Assembly (NCBI RefSeq): GCF_001545075.1
Contig: NZ_FCOB02000014.1
Location: 124,001 to 188,000 of the forward strand
Length of the DNA stretch: 64,000 nt
Direction of reading: 5' to 3'
From: Caballeronia ptereochthonis
Lineage (GTDB): Bacteria > Pseudomonadota > Gammaproteobacteria > Burkholderiales > Burkholderiaceae
Each line of letters opens with the position of its first letter. Position 1 is the first letter of the stretch. The notes below the pieces were generated by a model. The model worked only from the letters and a program-made list of their open reading frames with translations. It did no database searches and was not told the DNA's origin. Positions 27,275 to 35,768 of this stretch are shown here, in pieces. Both the position numbers and the translations under genes were made by a program.

Positions 27275-27904
27275 ATGGACAGAGTGATCGGGGAGCGTTG
27301 TGTCGGTCATGCCGATGACGGCGACGCACTCGCTGCGCGAGGCACGACGGCGCCGGGAAAAGTGATCGATCTGTCGCGCGCCGGTTCCGGCAACTTCGTT
27401 GCGAAGCGCGGGTTCATCACCGAGCTCGTGTGGTTCTTCATCGAAGCATGCTTCATCAACAACAAGCTGATTCCGGTTTCCTTCGTGCGCGTCGCGCTGC
27501 TGCGCGCATTCGGCGCGCGCATCGGCAGGAACTGCCGCATGCCGCATCCCATTCGCGTGAAGGCGCCCTGGAATCTCGAAGTCGGCGACAACTGCTGGTT
27601 CGGCGTCGACGCGTGGATCTACAACCAGACCAGCATTCGTATCGGCAACAACGTCTGCATCTCGCAGGGCGCGTTTCTGACGACGGGCTCGCATGACGTG
27701 GCCGGCAACATGGACCTGCAAGTCGCACCGATCGTGATCGAGGACGGCGTCTGGATCACATCCAAATGCGTGGTGCAGATGGGCGTCATCATCGGGCGTT
27801 CAGCGGTCGTCACGCCGCTTTCCGTGGTGCATCGCTCGCTCGAAGCGGAAGGCGTGTACGGCGGCAATCCCGTGCGCTTCATCAAAAAGCGCTTTCCCGT
27901 GTAA
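27275..27904 (+). CDS. WcaF-like sugar O-acetyltransferase (left-handed beta-helix)
   Basis: A 209-residue hexapeptide-repeat acyltransferase of the WcaF group. After a leader of about 35 residues come ELVWFFIEACFINNKLIP and LLRAFGARIGRNCRMPHPIRV. Hexapeptide coils follow (LEVGDNCWFGVDAWIYN, IRIGNNVCISQGAFLTTGSHDV, IEDGVWITSKCVVQMGVIIG). The catalytic His is in TGSHDV. It should transfer acetyl from acetyl-CoA to a lipid-linked EPS sugar in the cytoplasm. The gene stands apart, 370 bp from the next coding start on either side, so it may have its own promoter. EPS O-acetylation is common in Burkholderia. Confidence 0.88.
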   Translation: MDRVIGERCVGHADDGDALAARGTTAPGKVIDLSRAGSGNFVAKRGFITELVWFFIEACFINNKLIPVSFVRVALLRAFGARIGRNCRMPHPIRVKAPWNLEVGDNCWFGVDAWIYNQTSIRIGNNVCISQGAFLTTGSHDVAGNMDLQVAPIVIEDGVWITSKCVVQMGVIIGRSAVVTPLSVVHRSLEAEGVYGGNPVRFIKKRFPV

Positions 27905-28313
27905 ATCATCAGGCCGCGAGAACGGCGTTCGTGCGCGCCTCATCGCGATGCGTGTCGTTTGACGTTGCACGACGCTGGAGACGGCGAGACAGACAGCGCG
28001 CCCGGCGCGACGGATCGAAGAGCTCGACCAGGAGCCGCCACGGAGCACCGGGATTTCGTGAACCGAATTGCGAAGGAGGCAGTGAAGCCGAACCGGAGCC
28101 GCAGGGCACGCAACCGCGCGACAGGCGCGCGGTGCGCGTCGTGAGAGGGGCGCCGTCGAGATCGTTCGTATCGTGTGCGCGGGTCGCGCCGTTACCTCGT
28201 GTGACGGGCACCGTGCTCGGATACGGCGTTTTGGACAATGGGTCAGAAGCGCGGTGGCAACGCAAGCGACACGTGACACCGCTCTAAGCACGGAACAAGA
28301 GGGAGCACGGGGC
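27905..28313. other. 409-bp intergenic region without a supported gene
   Basis: Lies between the acetyltransferase and the GMC oxidoreductase on the same strand. Only short shadow reading frames are present. No terminator hairpin or sigma-54 site with correct spacing was found. The right end has the strong GAGGGAG ribosome site of the next gene. Confidence 0.35.
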
Positions 28314-30056
28314 ATGTTCATTGACAGCCGGAGTGTAGAAGAAGGCGCAGTCATAGAGACCACGGTTTGCATCATCGGCGCGGGCGTGGCCGGCATCACG
28401 CTGGCGCTGGAACTCGAAAAGCAGGGCATCGACGCGTGCATGCTGGAAAGCGGGGGATATCGCCCCGATGACGAAACGCGCGACCTGTATCGCGGCGAGA
28501 ACGTCGGCGTGCCGTACGAATTCGCCGATGGCTGCCGCAGCCGCTATCTCGGGGGCAGCAGCAATTGCTGGGGCGGATGGTGCCGTCCGCTCGATCCATG
28601 GGATTTCGAAAAACGCGACTGGGTGGCCGACAGCGGCTGGCCGTTCGGTCTCGACGAGCTGCGTCCGTACTACGCGCGCACGCATCAGCTTCTGCAACTG
28701 GGTGAGAACAACTTCGAGCCCGCGTACTGGGAAGCCGCGATTCATCGCGAGGACGTGAAGCGTCATCCGTTTCCGAGCGGCACCGTGCGCGACACGATCT
28801 CGCAGTTCAGCCCGCCGGTGCGCTTCGGCAAGGTGTATCGCAAGCATCTGCTCGCCGCGCAGAACGTGCGCGTGCTTCTCTTCGCGAACGCGCTGAACAT
28901 CGACACCGATGGCGACGCGCGCTCGGTCACGAAGATCGATGTCGGCACGCTGACGGGCCGGCGCTTCGCGGTGCGCGCGAAGATCTTCGTGCTGGCGACG
29001 GGCGGCATCGAGAATGCGCGCCTGCTGCTCGCGTCGAACAAGGTCCAGGCGGCGGGGCTCGGCAACGGCAACGATCTGGTCGGCCGTTATTTCATGGACC
29101 ATCCGCGCATCATGTCGGCGAACGTGCGCTTCACGAAGCAATGGGCGCGCAACAAGCTCTACGACATCAAGTACCACTATCAGAACCGGGCGGTCTCGGC
29201 GCACGGCACGTTCATCTCGTCGCAGTTCGCATTGACGCAGCAGGTGCTCGAGCGCGAGAAGCTCCTGAACGCGCGCTCGTGGTTCTATTCGGTGTTTCGC
29301 GGCGAAAACACGAAGGGTTCGGAAGCGCTGATCCGCATGAAGCAGCGGCTTCTCAAGAAGGATGAACCCGGCTACAACACGGCAACGGACCTCGTCACCA
29401 TGATGACGCATCCGGTCGATACCGCGTGCTTCGGTCTTGCGCGTCTGTTGCAGCCGCGTCCGCTCATCACCGAGGTGAAGATCCAGACGATCGTCGAGGC
29501 CGAGCCGAACCGCGACAGCCGCGTGACGCTATCCGCGCAGAAGGATTGCCTCGGCATGAACCGCGTGCAGGTGAACTGGCAGGTGACCGAGCTCGTGAAG
29601 CGCACATTCGATCGAACGGTCGCGCATATCGCCGCGGACCTGAAGCGCGGCGGCGTCGCGGACGTGACGCTCGACGAGCCGCTCGAAGGCAAGCCGTGGC
29701 CCGCGCAACTGGAAGGCACGTGGCATCACATGGGCACGACGCGCATGCACGATTCGGAGAAGCACGGCGTGGTGGACCGCAATCTCAGGATCCACGGCAT
29801 GAGCAATCTGTACGTGGCGGGCAGCTCGGTGTTTCCGACCGTGGGCGCGAACTTCCCGACCATCACGATCGCGGCGCTGACCTTGCGGCTTGCGGGACAT
29901 CTCGGGCGCGTCATCAAGGGGGACGAAACGGCGACGACGCTCGTCACGCCGTCCGGCATGGCCGTGAAGAGCGATGCGCCGGCGGAAACGCTGCCGATCG
30001 CCGCATCGACGATGCACATGCCGGGCGATCTCGCGCTGCAGATGGCGAAGAAGTAA
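28314..30056 (+). CDS. GMC-family FAD oxidoreductase in the EPS locus
   Basis: A 580-residue FAD enzyme. The dinucleotide motif is TVCIIGAGVAGITLALELE followed by KQGIDACMLESGG. The GMC signature near GGSSNCWGGWCRPL and the C-terminal active-site block TWHHMGTTRMH and VDRNLRIHGMSNLYVAGSSV are present, then FPTVGANFPTITIAALTLRL. The two histidines of TWHHMG are the likely catalytic pair region. No signal peptide is visible, so it acts in the cytoplasm. GMC members oxidise alcohols or sugars. Inside an EPS locus it might oxidise a sugar hydroxyl on a nucleotide sugar or lipid-linked unit, but no such role is proven. GAGGGAG lies about eight bases before the ATG. A terminator follows. Confidence 0.88.
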   Translation: MFIDSRSVEEGAVIETTVCIIGAGVAGITLALELEKQGIDACMLESGGYRPDDETRDLYRGENVGVPYEFADGCRSRYLGGSSNCWGGWCRPLDPWDFEKRDWVADSGWPFGLDELRPYYARTHQLLQLGENNFEPAYWEAAIHREDVKRHPFPSGTVRDTISQFSPPVRFGKVYRKHLLAAQNVRVLLFANALNIDTDGDARSVTKIDVGTLTGRRFAVRAKIFVLATGGIENARLLLASNKVQAAGLGNGNDLVGRYFMDHPRIMSANVRFTKQWARNKLYDIKYHYQNRAVSAHGTFISSQFALTQQVLEREKLLNARSWFYSVFRGENTKGSEALIRMKQRLLKKDEPGYNTATDLVTMMTHPVDTACFGLARLLQPRPLITEVKIQTIVEAEPNRDSRVTLSAQKDCLGMNRVQVNWQVTELVKRTFDRTVAHIAADLKRGGVADVTLDEPLEGKPWPAQLEGTWHHMGTTRMHDSEKHGVVDRNLRIHGMSNLYVAGSSVFPTVGANFPTITIAALTLRLAGHLGRVIKGDETATTLVTPSGMAVKSDAPAETLPIAASTMHMPGDLALQMAKK

Positions 30057-30079
30057 CGCGTGCACGGAGCGAAAGGAAG

Positions 30080-30111
30080 CGCCGCCGGTTTGAAAGCCGG
30101 CGGCGTTTTTT
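30080..30111 (+). terminator. Intrinsic terminator after GMC oxidoreductase gene
   Basis: A nine-base-pair GC stem (CGCCGCCGG at 30080-30088 with CCGGCGGCG at 30097-30105) and an eight-base loop, followed by six T residues. Classic intrinsic terminator 25 bp after the stop codon. Confidence 0.9.
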
Positions 30112-30150
30112 CGTGGATCGGGGAATCCGCGCGGCTCGGTCGCGCATCGC

Positions 30151-30156
30151 TATAAT
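30151..30156 (+). promoter_or_regulatory. Perfect -10 hexamer TATAAT upstream of small lipoprotein gene
   Basis: TATAAT lies 36 bp before the GTG start of the lipoprotein gene and after the preceding terminator. No good -35 is seen at 17 bp, so sigma-70 use is probable but the promoter is incomplete by consensus. Confidence 0.5.
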
Positions 30157-30191
30157 CGCCGTCCGACCTGGCTTTTTTTGGTGTCCCGCTC

Positions 30192-30650
30192 GTGAAAACC
30201 CTCACCGCTCTCGCACTTGCTTCGATTTTCCTTGCTGCCTGCTCGTCCGTGGACAAGGAGCAACAGAAGGAACGCACCTTCCTGCTGTCGCAGCAGTCGC
30301 TCGATGTCGCGCAGCGCAACGCGACCATCGCGTGCCGCGACGCCGCGCAATGCGACGCGGTCTGGAAGCTCACGAAGACTTACGTCGAGCAGAATTCGAA
30401 GGAACGCCTGACGCGCGCCGACGATGCCGCGATCGAAACCGACGTGCCTTCGGGGTCCGGCAAGCCGGTGTTTTCCGCCACGCGCGTCGCCAACGGCAAC
30501 GGCGCGACGGTCTCGCTCTTCGCGCAATGCAAGGGCATGTACGGCGACGAACGCGCGCGCGGCTCCGACTTCGACGACTGCGCGACGAGGATCATTGCCG
30601 TGCAAAACGGATTCGCCCCCTATCTGAGGGCGCATTTGCCCGCGCAGTAA
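30192..30650 (+). CDS. Small lipoprotein of unknown function
   Basis: A 152-residue protein starting at GTG 30192. The signal peptide MKTLTALALASIFLAAC carries a clear LAAC lipobox (Cys17). The mature part holds CRDAAQCDAVW, giving two close cysteines, then VEQNSKERLTRADDAAIETD, and CKGMYGDERARGSDFDDC with two more cysteines, which suggests disulfide-bonded periplasmic folding. I know no function. It has its own TATAAT element and sits between a terminator and the convergent transferase gene, whose stop lies 9 bp beyond this stop. Its presence in the EPS locus may be incidental. Confidence 0.8.
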   Translation: MKTLTALALASIFLAACSSVDKEQQKERTFLLSQQSLDVAQRNATIACRDAAQCDAVWKLTKTYVEQNSKERLTRADDAAIETDVPSGSGKPVFSATRVANGNGATVSLFAQCKGMYGDERARGSDFDDCATRIIAVQNGFAPYLRAHLPAQ

Positions 30651-30659
30651 GCCGGGTGT

Positions 30660-31856
30660 CTATTGCGCGGGCAGTGTCCCGCGCGCGAATGTCCCGCCTT
30701 GCGTGCCGGCGCTTTCGCGCAGCACGCGCAACAGATCCTTCGACATCGCCTCGACGTGGAAGCGCTTCGTGAAGGTTGCGAGCGCCTGATCGCGCATCGC
30801 ATCGGCTTGCCGGGCGTCCATGCGCAGCCATGACGACAGCGCTTCAGTCGCGCCGTCGACGGTATCGGTCGTGACGATGCCCGCGCCGTCCGCCTTCACT
30901 TCGCGCCAGATGTTGACCTTGTCGGAGATCAGTACGGGCAGGCGCGAACCGAGCGCTTCCGCCACCGCGATGCCGAAGTTTTCCTGATGCGACGGCAGCG
31001 CGAACACATCGCTCGTGCGGAACGCGCCCCACTTCAGGTCGCCGGTGAGCATGCCGGTCCACGTCGTGCGATTCCCGATGCGCAGCTCCTTCGCGAGCGC
31101 GCGCATCTGCGTGGCGTATTCGCCGTCGCCGGGACCGGCCATCACGAGATGCGCGTTCGGATCGATGTCGCGCACTTGTGCGAACGCCTTCAATAACAGG
31201 TCGCAACCTTTCTTTTCATGAATGCGCCCGAGAAAGAGAATCGCGCGCTTGCCCGCGAGTTGCGGAAACTTCGCGAGAAACGCTTCGCGTAGCGCGCTCG
31301 AATTCTCGGGCGGCTGGCGCGTGCCGAACGCGACCACTTCCTCGTTCGCGCGATAGAGCCTGAACGAGCGGCGCGCGAGCAGGCGTTCTTCTTCGGTCGT
31401 GAAGAGCACGCGGCGTGCATCGCGCAACACGCGATACTCGGCCCACGGCCAATAGAGGCATTTCTTCAGATGCTTGAGCGGATAGGTGCGCTTGAACCAA
31501 GGATCGAGCATGCCGTGCGGAAAGACGTAATACGGCACGCCGCCGCCGTGCAGTGCCTTCCACGCGCCGAAGCTGTGGTATTGCCAGAGCCCGTTGACGA
31601 TCACGGCATCGAAGCGCGCCGCGTGCTCCTTCAGCCATGGCACGAGCTTCGGGCACAGGCCGTAGAAGCCGCGCGAAGGCCCGAGCGCATGCAGGCGCAG
31701 CCCGAACGCGGCGAGATACGGCGCATCCGGTGCGTCGAGCGACACGACTTCGACCTCGTGCCCCATCGCCCGCATGCTGAGGCCGCTTTGCAGCACGCCT
31801 TCGGTGGGACCGCCCGCGCGCGGATCGACGGTGGAGAGCAGATGCAGGATCTTCAT
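30660..31856 (-). CDS. GT4 glycosyltransferase (EPS)
   Basis: A 398-residue GT-B enzyme. The N-terminal acceptor domain begins MKILHLLSTVDPRAGGPTEG and contains VNGLWQYHSFGAWKAL and YYVFPHGMLDPWFKR. The C-terminal donor domain has AILFLGRIHEKKGCDLLLKA, MAGPGDGEY and ALPSHQENFGIAVAEALGS with the ExxxxxxxE donor motif. It acts on the lipid-linked EPS unit; sugar unknown. ATG 31856 was chosen by homology, since a longer reading frame upstream is arginine-rich and overlaps the polymerase gene in another frame. It lies 49 bp after the stop of the Wzy-like gene on the same strand, so the two likely form a leftward operon within the otherwise mainly rightward locus. Confidence 0.88.
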   Translation of the reverse strand: MKILHLLSTVDPRAGGPTEGVLQSGLSMRAMGHEVEVVSLDAPDAPYLAAFGLRLHALGPSRGFYGLCPKLVPWLKEHAARFDAVIVNGLWQYHSFGAWKALHGGGVPYYVFPHGMLDPWFKRTYPLKHLKKCLYWPWAEYRVLRDARRVLFTTEEERLLARRSFRLYRANEEVVAFGTRQPPENSSALREAFLAKFPQLAGKRAILFLGRIHEKKGCDLLLKAFAQVRDIDPNAHLVMAGPGDGEYATQMRALAKELRIGNRTTWTGMLTGDLKWGAFRTSDVFALPSHQENFGIAVAEALGSRLPVLISDKVNIWREVKADGAGIVTTDTVDGATEALSSWLRMDARQADAMRDQALATFTKRFHVEAMSKDLLRVLRESAGTQGGTFARGTLPAQ

Positions 31857-31905
31857 GACGTGATGGCCGATTCCGTGAAAAGCGCCTGAAGCCGGACTGC
31901 GCCGA

Positions 31906-33390
31906 TCAGGCGTTGGGCGCGAACGAGCTGGCGCCGGGCGGCGGCTCGTGGTGGCGTCCCTGGCCGGCCGGAAGACCCGGTGCGGAGGCGCCATGCGTCG
32001 GCAGGATCTCCGGCACCGGCTCGTCGTGCGGGCGCATGTCGGGCGGCATGCCGCCGGGTGCGCCGCGGGCGGGCCTTCTGCCGCGCGCCTGTTGCGCGGC
32101 CGTTTCGGCGGCGCGCATGCGCATCGCATGGGCGATACGCGCATACGACGCCACGAGCAGGCCGAGCGCTACGCCGAACACGACGCCTGAGAAGCGGTTG
32201 CCGAGCGGATTGCCGCCGATCGATGTCGCGGGCAGGGCGGCGACGACGAGCAGGGCGCGTCCGAGCACGGGCAGATAGAGCGCATCGGGCGCGCGATGCC
32301 GCCACGAACGATAGGCCATCGAGCCGCGCCAGAGCGCCCACAGGATGGCGATCGGCAATGCGAGACCGAACAGCAGGCCGCCGGCGAAGAACTGATAGAC
32401 CCAGAAGTTGTGGCCGGCGGCCCATTCCTTGATCGCGTAGAAATCCTTCTTGCTGAACTGGCCGGCGAGATCTGGCAGGTAGGAAGGCGAATAGCGATAG
32501 TCGTGACCGTAGCCCATGCCCACGATGGTCGAGAGCGTCGAGGACATCGCCTGATCGTACTGGTCCTTCATTTCAGCGAGACGCGTGATGGTGGTCGGAT
32601 CGCGGCCGGATTCGGTGTCCTTCGCGAAGGACATGCGCTGGACCCAGTGTTCGGCGACGGCCGGGAAGAACGCGGCCGATGCGGCCGCCATCGCGCCGAG
32701 CAGGGTCAGGATCATGACGGCGCGCAGGCCCGCGGTGAACAGATGCTTGAGCGAGGGCGCGGCGAGCCACGTCGCATACGCGAACAGCAGCACGGTGCCG
32801 ACGAGCAGACTGCGCGTCACGCTCAGCAGTTCGATGACGATGGTCGCGAGAAAGATCAGCACGGTGAATTTCGTGATGCGCTTTGCCACGACGAATTCAT
32901 GCAGAAGCAGCCCTTGCAGGCAGAGGAAAGTGACCGAGACGATGCGAAAGCGCACGCTTTCGAGGCTGCCGCCGGTCGCCATGCCGAAGCCGAAGCTGAA
33001 GACGAGCGATGCGATCATCGACCAGTACATCGCGCGTTCGATTTGCGCGAGACGCTGCGAATCCCACGGACGGCAGCCGACGAAATAGCCGAGCAGCATC
33101 AGCAGGAACGGCAGGATCACGCGCATGTAGTTGCCCGAGTCGTTGCCTTGCAGCACCTGCGTGGCGACGCTGCCGAGCATCGTGAGCAGAAACAGCGAAG
33201 TGACGAGCGTGCGCATGCGCGAGCGGCGCGCGAAGCGCGGCGCGATCAGCAGCAGCAGGCAGCCCGCGGCCATCGAGGGCACGGTGAGCAGAATCTGAAT
33301 GGCCTTGCTGGCTGTCTCGGCGCCCTTGAAGTCGAACGCGAGCGGAAGCAGGAAAAGCCACATCCAGACGACGGCGAACTTGTTGCGCAT
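31906..33390 (-). CDS. O-antigen ligase/polymerase family membrane protein (EPS polymerase, Wzy-like)
   Basis: About 494 residues with ten to twelve hydrophobic helices and a large periplasmic loop (MSFAKDTESGRDPTTITRLA to AGHNFWVYQFFAGG). It contains the GHNFWVY element typical of the Wzy_C/O-antigen ligase superfamily (GxxHNxxL-like). It probably polymerises flipped repeat units at the periplasmic face. The C-terminal 70 residues form a Pro-, Gly-, Ala- and Arg-rich cytoplasmic tail that is not typical. ATG 33390 (MRNKFAVVWMW) is chosen for an AGAGA-type ribosome site and immediate hydrophobic start; ATG 33417 is an alternative adding nine residues. No other polymerase candidate exists in the locus. 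Confidence 0.82.
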   Translation of the reverse strand: MRNKFAVVWMWLFLLPLAFDFKGAETASKAIQILLTVPSMAAGCLLLLIAPRFARRSRMRTLVTSLFLLTMLGSVATQVLQGNDSGNYMRVILPFLLMLLGYFVGCRPWDSQRLAQIERAMYWSMIASLVFSFGFGMATGGSLESVRFRIVSVTFLCLQGLLLHEFVVAKRITKFTVLIFLATIVIELLSVTRSLLVGTVLLFAYATWLAAPSLKHLFTAGLRAVMILTLLGAMAAASAAFFPAVAEHWVQRMSFAKDTESGRDPTTITRLAEMKDQYDQAMSSTLSTIVGMGYGHDYRYSPSYLPDLAGQFSKKDFYAIKEWAAGHNFWVYQFFAGGLLFGLALPIAILWALWRGSMAYRSWRHRAPDALYLPVLGRALLVVAALPATSIGGNPLGNRFSGVVFGVALGLLVASYARIAHAMRMRAAETAAQQARGRRPARGAPGGMPPDMRPHDEPVPEILPTHGASAPGLPAGQGRHHEPPPGASSFAPNA

Positions 33391-33936
33391 GGCGTTCTCT
33401 TGAATCGCAGAGCTCATTCGAGTCTTCATCGCGGCGTCGATGCCGATGCGTACCCTGGAAGCCTTCGTCGCGTGACCTGCCGTGCGGCGCATGATGGATG
33501 CGCCCGATGAATGCGACGTTCCCGGGAACCCCGTATTTGTGGGTCGAATATATCAGCGGGCCTTGCCGCGCGCCGTCGCGGCGGCGTTTAGCGACTAGTC
33601 TTCGGCGCCAAACGACGGGTGCCCATGTGCGCCGCGCCACGCTTCGCGTGAAGCGTTTCATTGCCGTGACGCGCGACGGCTTTTCGAGTGTTGCAAATAC
33701 TGCACCCCTGTACCGCCGATGGCCGCAAACAGCGTGATTCTGGCGGATCGCCCCGATTTTCTGGACCGAAGATTGAAGAGCCGTAAACGGCATGAGACCG
33801 CTCGATGTGTGCGATGCGCGTGAGCGCGCCGATTCGAGGTACCCGCGGGATTCGGGGAAACAAGTCTACGAGGACGCGCGGCTGCGGTCGTGCGAAACCG
33901 GACCACAACAAACGACCTTCGCAGAAGGGGAAAGGC
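33391..33936. promoter_or_regulatory. 546-bp divergent intergenic region
   Basis: Between the Wzy-like gene (leftwards) and the acyltransferase (rightwards). Base composition is lower in GC than the coding parts around 33530-33780. No gene is supported. It should contain two divergent promoters; none could be assigned with confidence. Confidence 0.35.
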
Positions 33937-35076
33937 ATGGGCTTGTTTGGCGCGACACGCGTGCAAGGACCCAGTCGATCGATCGAACTCGATTTCATCC
34001 GGGGACTGGCGATCATCGCGGTGATGGGGTTTCACTTTCATTCGTATCCCACGGGCAGCGCGATCATCGCGGGCATCGAATATCCGATGAAGAGTTTCGG
34101 GCACGAGGGCGTGAACCTGTTCTTCACGCTCTCGGGCTTTCTCGTCGGCGGACTGTTGCTCAAACAGTATGCACAGGAAGGGCGCATCGATGCGGGGCGT
34201 TTCATCGTGCGGCGGATCTTCAAGATCTGGCCCGCGTATTACGTGCTGATCCTGTTTCATGTGGTCGCGGGGCGTCATCCGACGAACACGTTTCTCGTGC
34301 AGAACCTCACGCACATGCAGAACTATTTCGGGTCTTCGATTGCGCAGACCTGGAGTCTTGCCGTCGAGGAGCATTTCTATCTGTTCCTTCCGCTTCTGCT
34401 CATCGTGCTGGCGCGCTGGCGCACGCGCGTCAATGCGATTCTTTGCGTGCTCGGGTCGATTTGTCTTGTGGTGCTGATCGCGCGCAGCGTCGCGGTTTAT
34501 CGCGGCGACTTGCAGGGGACGTTCTTCTATACGCAATACCGCATCGACAGTCTTTTGTTTGGCGTGATGCTTGCCGCGTTGTACTGGATGAAGCCGGCGG
34601 TCTATCGCGCGATTGCGGAGCGCAAGCGTGTGTTGATTGCGATGGTCGTGGGCGTCGTGTTGTGGCTCGTGCTCGGCACGCGCAACGTGGCGCTTGATCA
34701 GAGCATTGGCTATACGATTCAGGCGATCGGGTTTTGCGCGCTCATCGTGTTGACGCTGGAGTATTCGGGATCGATTCGTTCGACGATGGTGTTTCGTGCG
34801 ATCGGATGGATCGGTGTGTATTCGTATGGCATTTACCTGTGGCATTCACTTGCGCTCGCGCCGGGCGATATGTTGATCCGCAAGGCTGCGGCGATGCATT
34901 TGCCTGCCATTCCTGCGTGGTTCGCCATTATGGCGGCGCAGTTTGCGATTGCCGTCGTGGTGGGGTATGTGACGACTCGAGCTGTCGAGTTTCCGTTCCT
35001 GCGGATTCGGGATGCGTTGTTTCCTGCGAAGCGGAAGGTGGCGGTTGATGTGGCGGGGGGGGGGCGGCGGGCTTGA
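33937..35076 (+). CDS. Acyltransferase family 3 membrane protein
   Basis: A 379-residue integral membrane O-acyltransferase with about ten helices. The N-terminal family motif is seen in SIELDFIRGLAIIAVMGFHF, with the conserved Arg and His, followed by NLFFTLSGFLVGGLLLKQY and WSLAVEEHFYLFLPLLL. Members acetylate or succinylate sugars of exported polysaccharides, moving the acyl group across the inner membrane. ATG 33937 follows AAGGGGA; an in-frame ATG at 33805 gives a non-homologous basic leader. Codons in the last third are less GC-biased than in neighbours (many ...T third positions), a sign of separate ancestry. A large inverted-repeat element follows directly. Confidence 0.88.
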   Translation: MGLFGATRVQGPSRSIELDFIRGLAIIAVMGFHFHSYPTGSAIIAGIEYPMKSFGHEGVNLFFTLSGFLVGGLLLKQYAQEGRIDAGRFIVRRIFKIWPAYYVLILFHVVAGRHPTNTFLVQNLTHMQNYFGSSIAQTWSLAVEEHFYLFLPLLLIVLARWRTRVNAILCVLGSICLVVLIARSVAVYRGDLQGTFFYTQYRIDSLLFGVMLAALYWMKPAVYRAIAERKRVLIAMVVGVVLWLVLGTRNVALDQSIGYTIQAIGFCALIVLTLEYSGSIRSTMVFRAIGWIGVYSYGIYLWHSLALAPGDMLIRKAAAMHLPAIPAWFAIMAAQFAIAVVVGYVTTRAVEFPFLRIRDALFPAKRKVAVDVAGGGRRA

Positions 35077-35768
35077 ATTTGCTTCGTTTGTTTGTTCTTT
35101 GCTTGCGCTTTCATGAAATCCTGAATTCTTAGTGGTCTGTTAGCGTTGCCCCTGTGCGGGGCGGCAGTCACTTTCTTTGCTGCTGCAAAGAAAGTAACCA
35201 AAGAAAGCAGCTTCTGGCCCGGAGTGATTGAGGCGGACGCGTCGTCATGGTTCGGAGTGGCCCAGTCCCTAAGTGTCGCCCTCAAAGGACTCACGCGGCT
35301 TGGCTCGCGCACGGTCTGCCCCATCGCACCACAAGACGAACTGGTTCAGCACCAAAAAGCTCCAGCCCGCTGCGCGGCCGATGGGTCCATCGGGTTTGCG
35401 CGTGCTTCTTGGCTAACGCCTCCATCTCACCGCATTCGCTAAAGATCGGTTTCCCTTGCCTACCCTGCGGCAGCGCGTAGCGCTGTGCCGGAACGCTTTG
35501 GGGCTGAACCAGCGTCTTTAAACTTCTAGCTCGGCAGACCGTGTGCGAGCCAAGCCGGGTCAGTTCTATGAGGGCGACACTTAGGGGCTGGGCCACTCCG
35601 AACGATGACGACGAGTCTGCCTGGGCCAAAAAGCTGCTTCTTTGGTTACTTTCTTCGCAGCAGCAAAGAAAGTGACTGCCGCCCCGCACAGGGGCAACAC
35701 AAATAGACCATAAAGAAATCAGGATTTCATAGAAGCCCAAGCAGAGAGCGAACGAAAAAAACGCAAAC
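35077..35768. other. 692-bp region between convergent genes, mostly an inverted-repeat element
   Basis: No real gene is supported. Short reading frames with TFFAAAKKVT in several orientations come from the repeat itself. The inverted repeat occupies 35113-35730 and is described separately. Confidence 0.7.
35113..35730. repeat. 618-bp inverted-repeat element with nested hairpins
   Basis: The left arm is 35113-35356 and the right arm 35497-35730, inverted copies with scattered mismatches around a 140-bp centre. The arms start at the outer end with ATGAAATCCTGA. Each holds a GCCCC-GGGGC hairpin (35148-35162 and 35681-35695). Each also holds an ACTTTCTTTGC-type hairpin, with a perfect 11-bp stem at 35170-35195 and one mismatch at 35648-35673. 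The centre has a small palindrome CAGCGC-GTA-GCGCTG at 35471-35485. No transposase and no clear target duplication are seen. From memory, similar 'CTTTCTTTGC..GCAAAGAAAG' elements are common between genes in Burkholderia relatives. It may act as a transcript end for the two converging genes. Confidence 0.85.

Noticed and set aside
35146-35442. Reading frame with TFFAAAKKVTKESS in the inverted-repeat region
   Set aside because: It is produced by the repeat hairpins, appears in several frames and orientations, and has no ribosome site or family.
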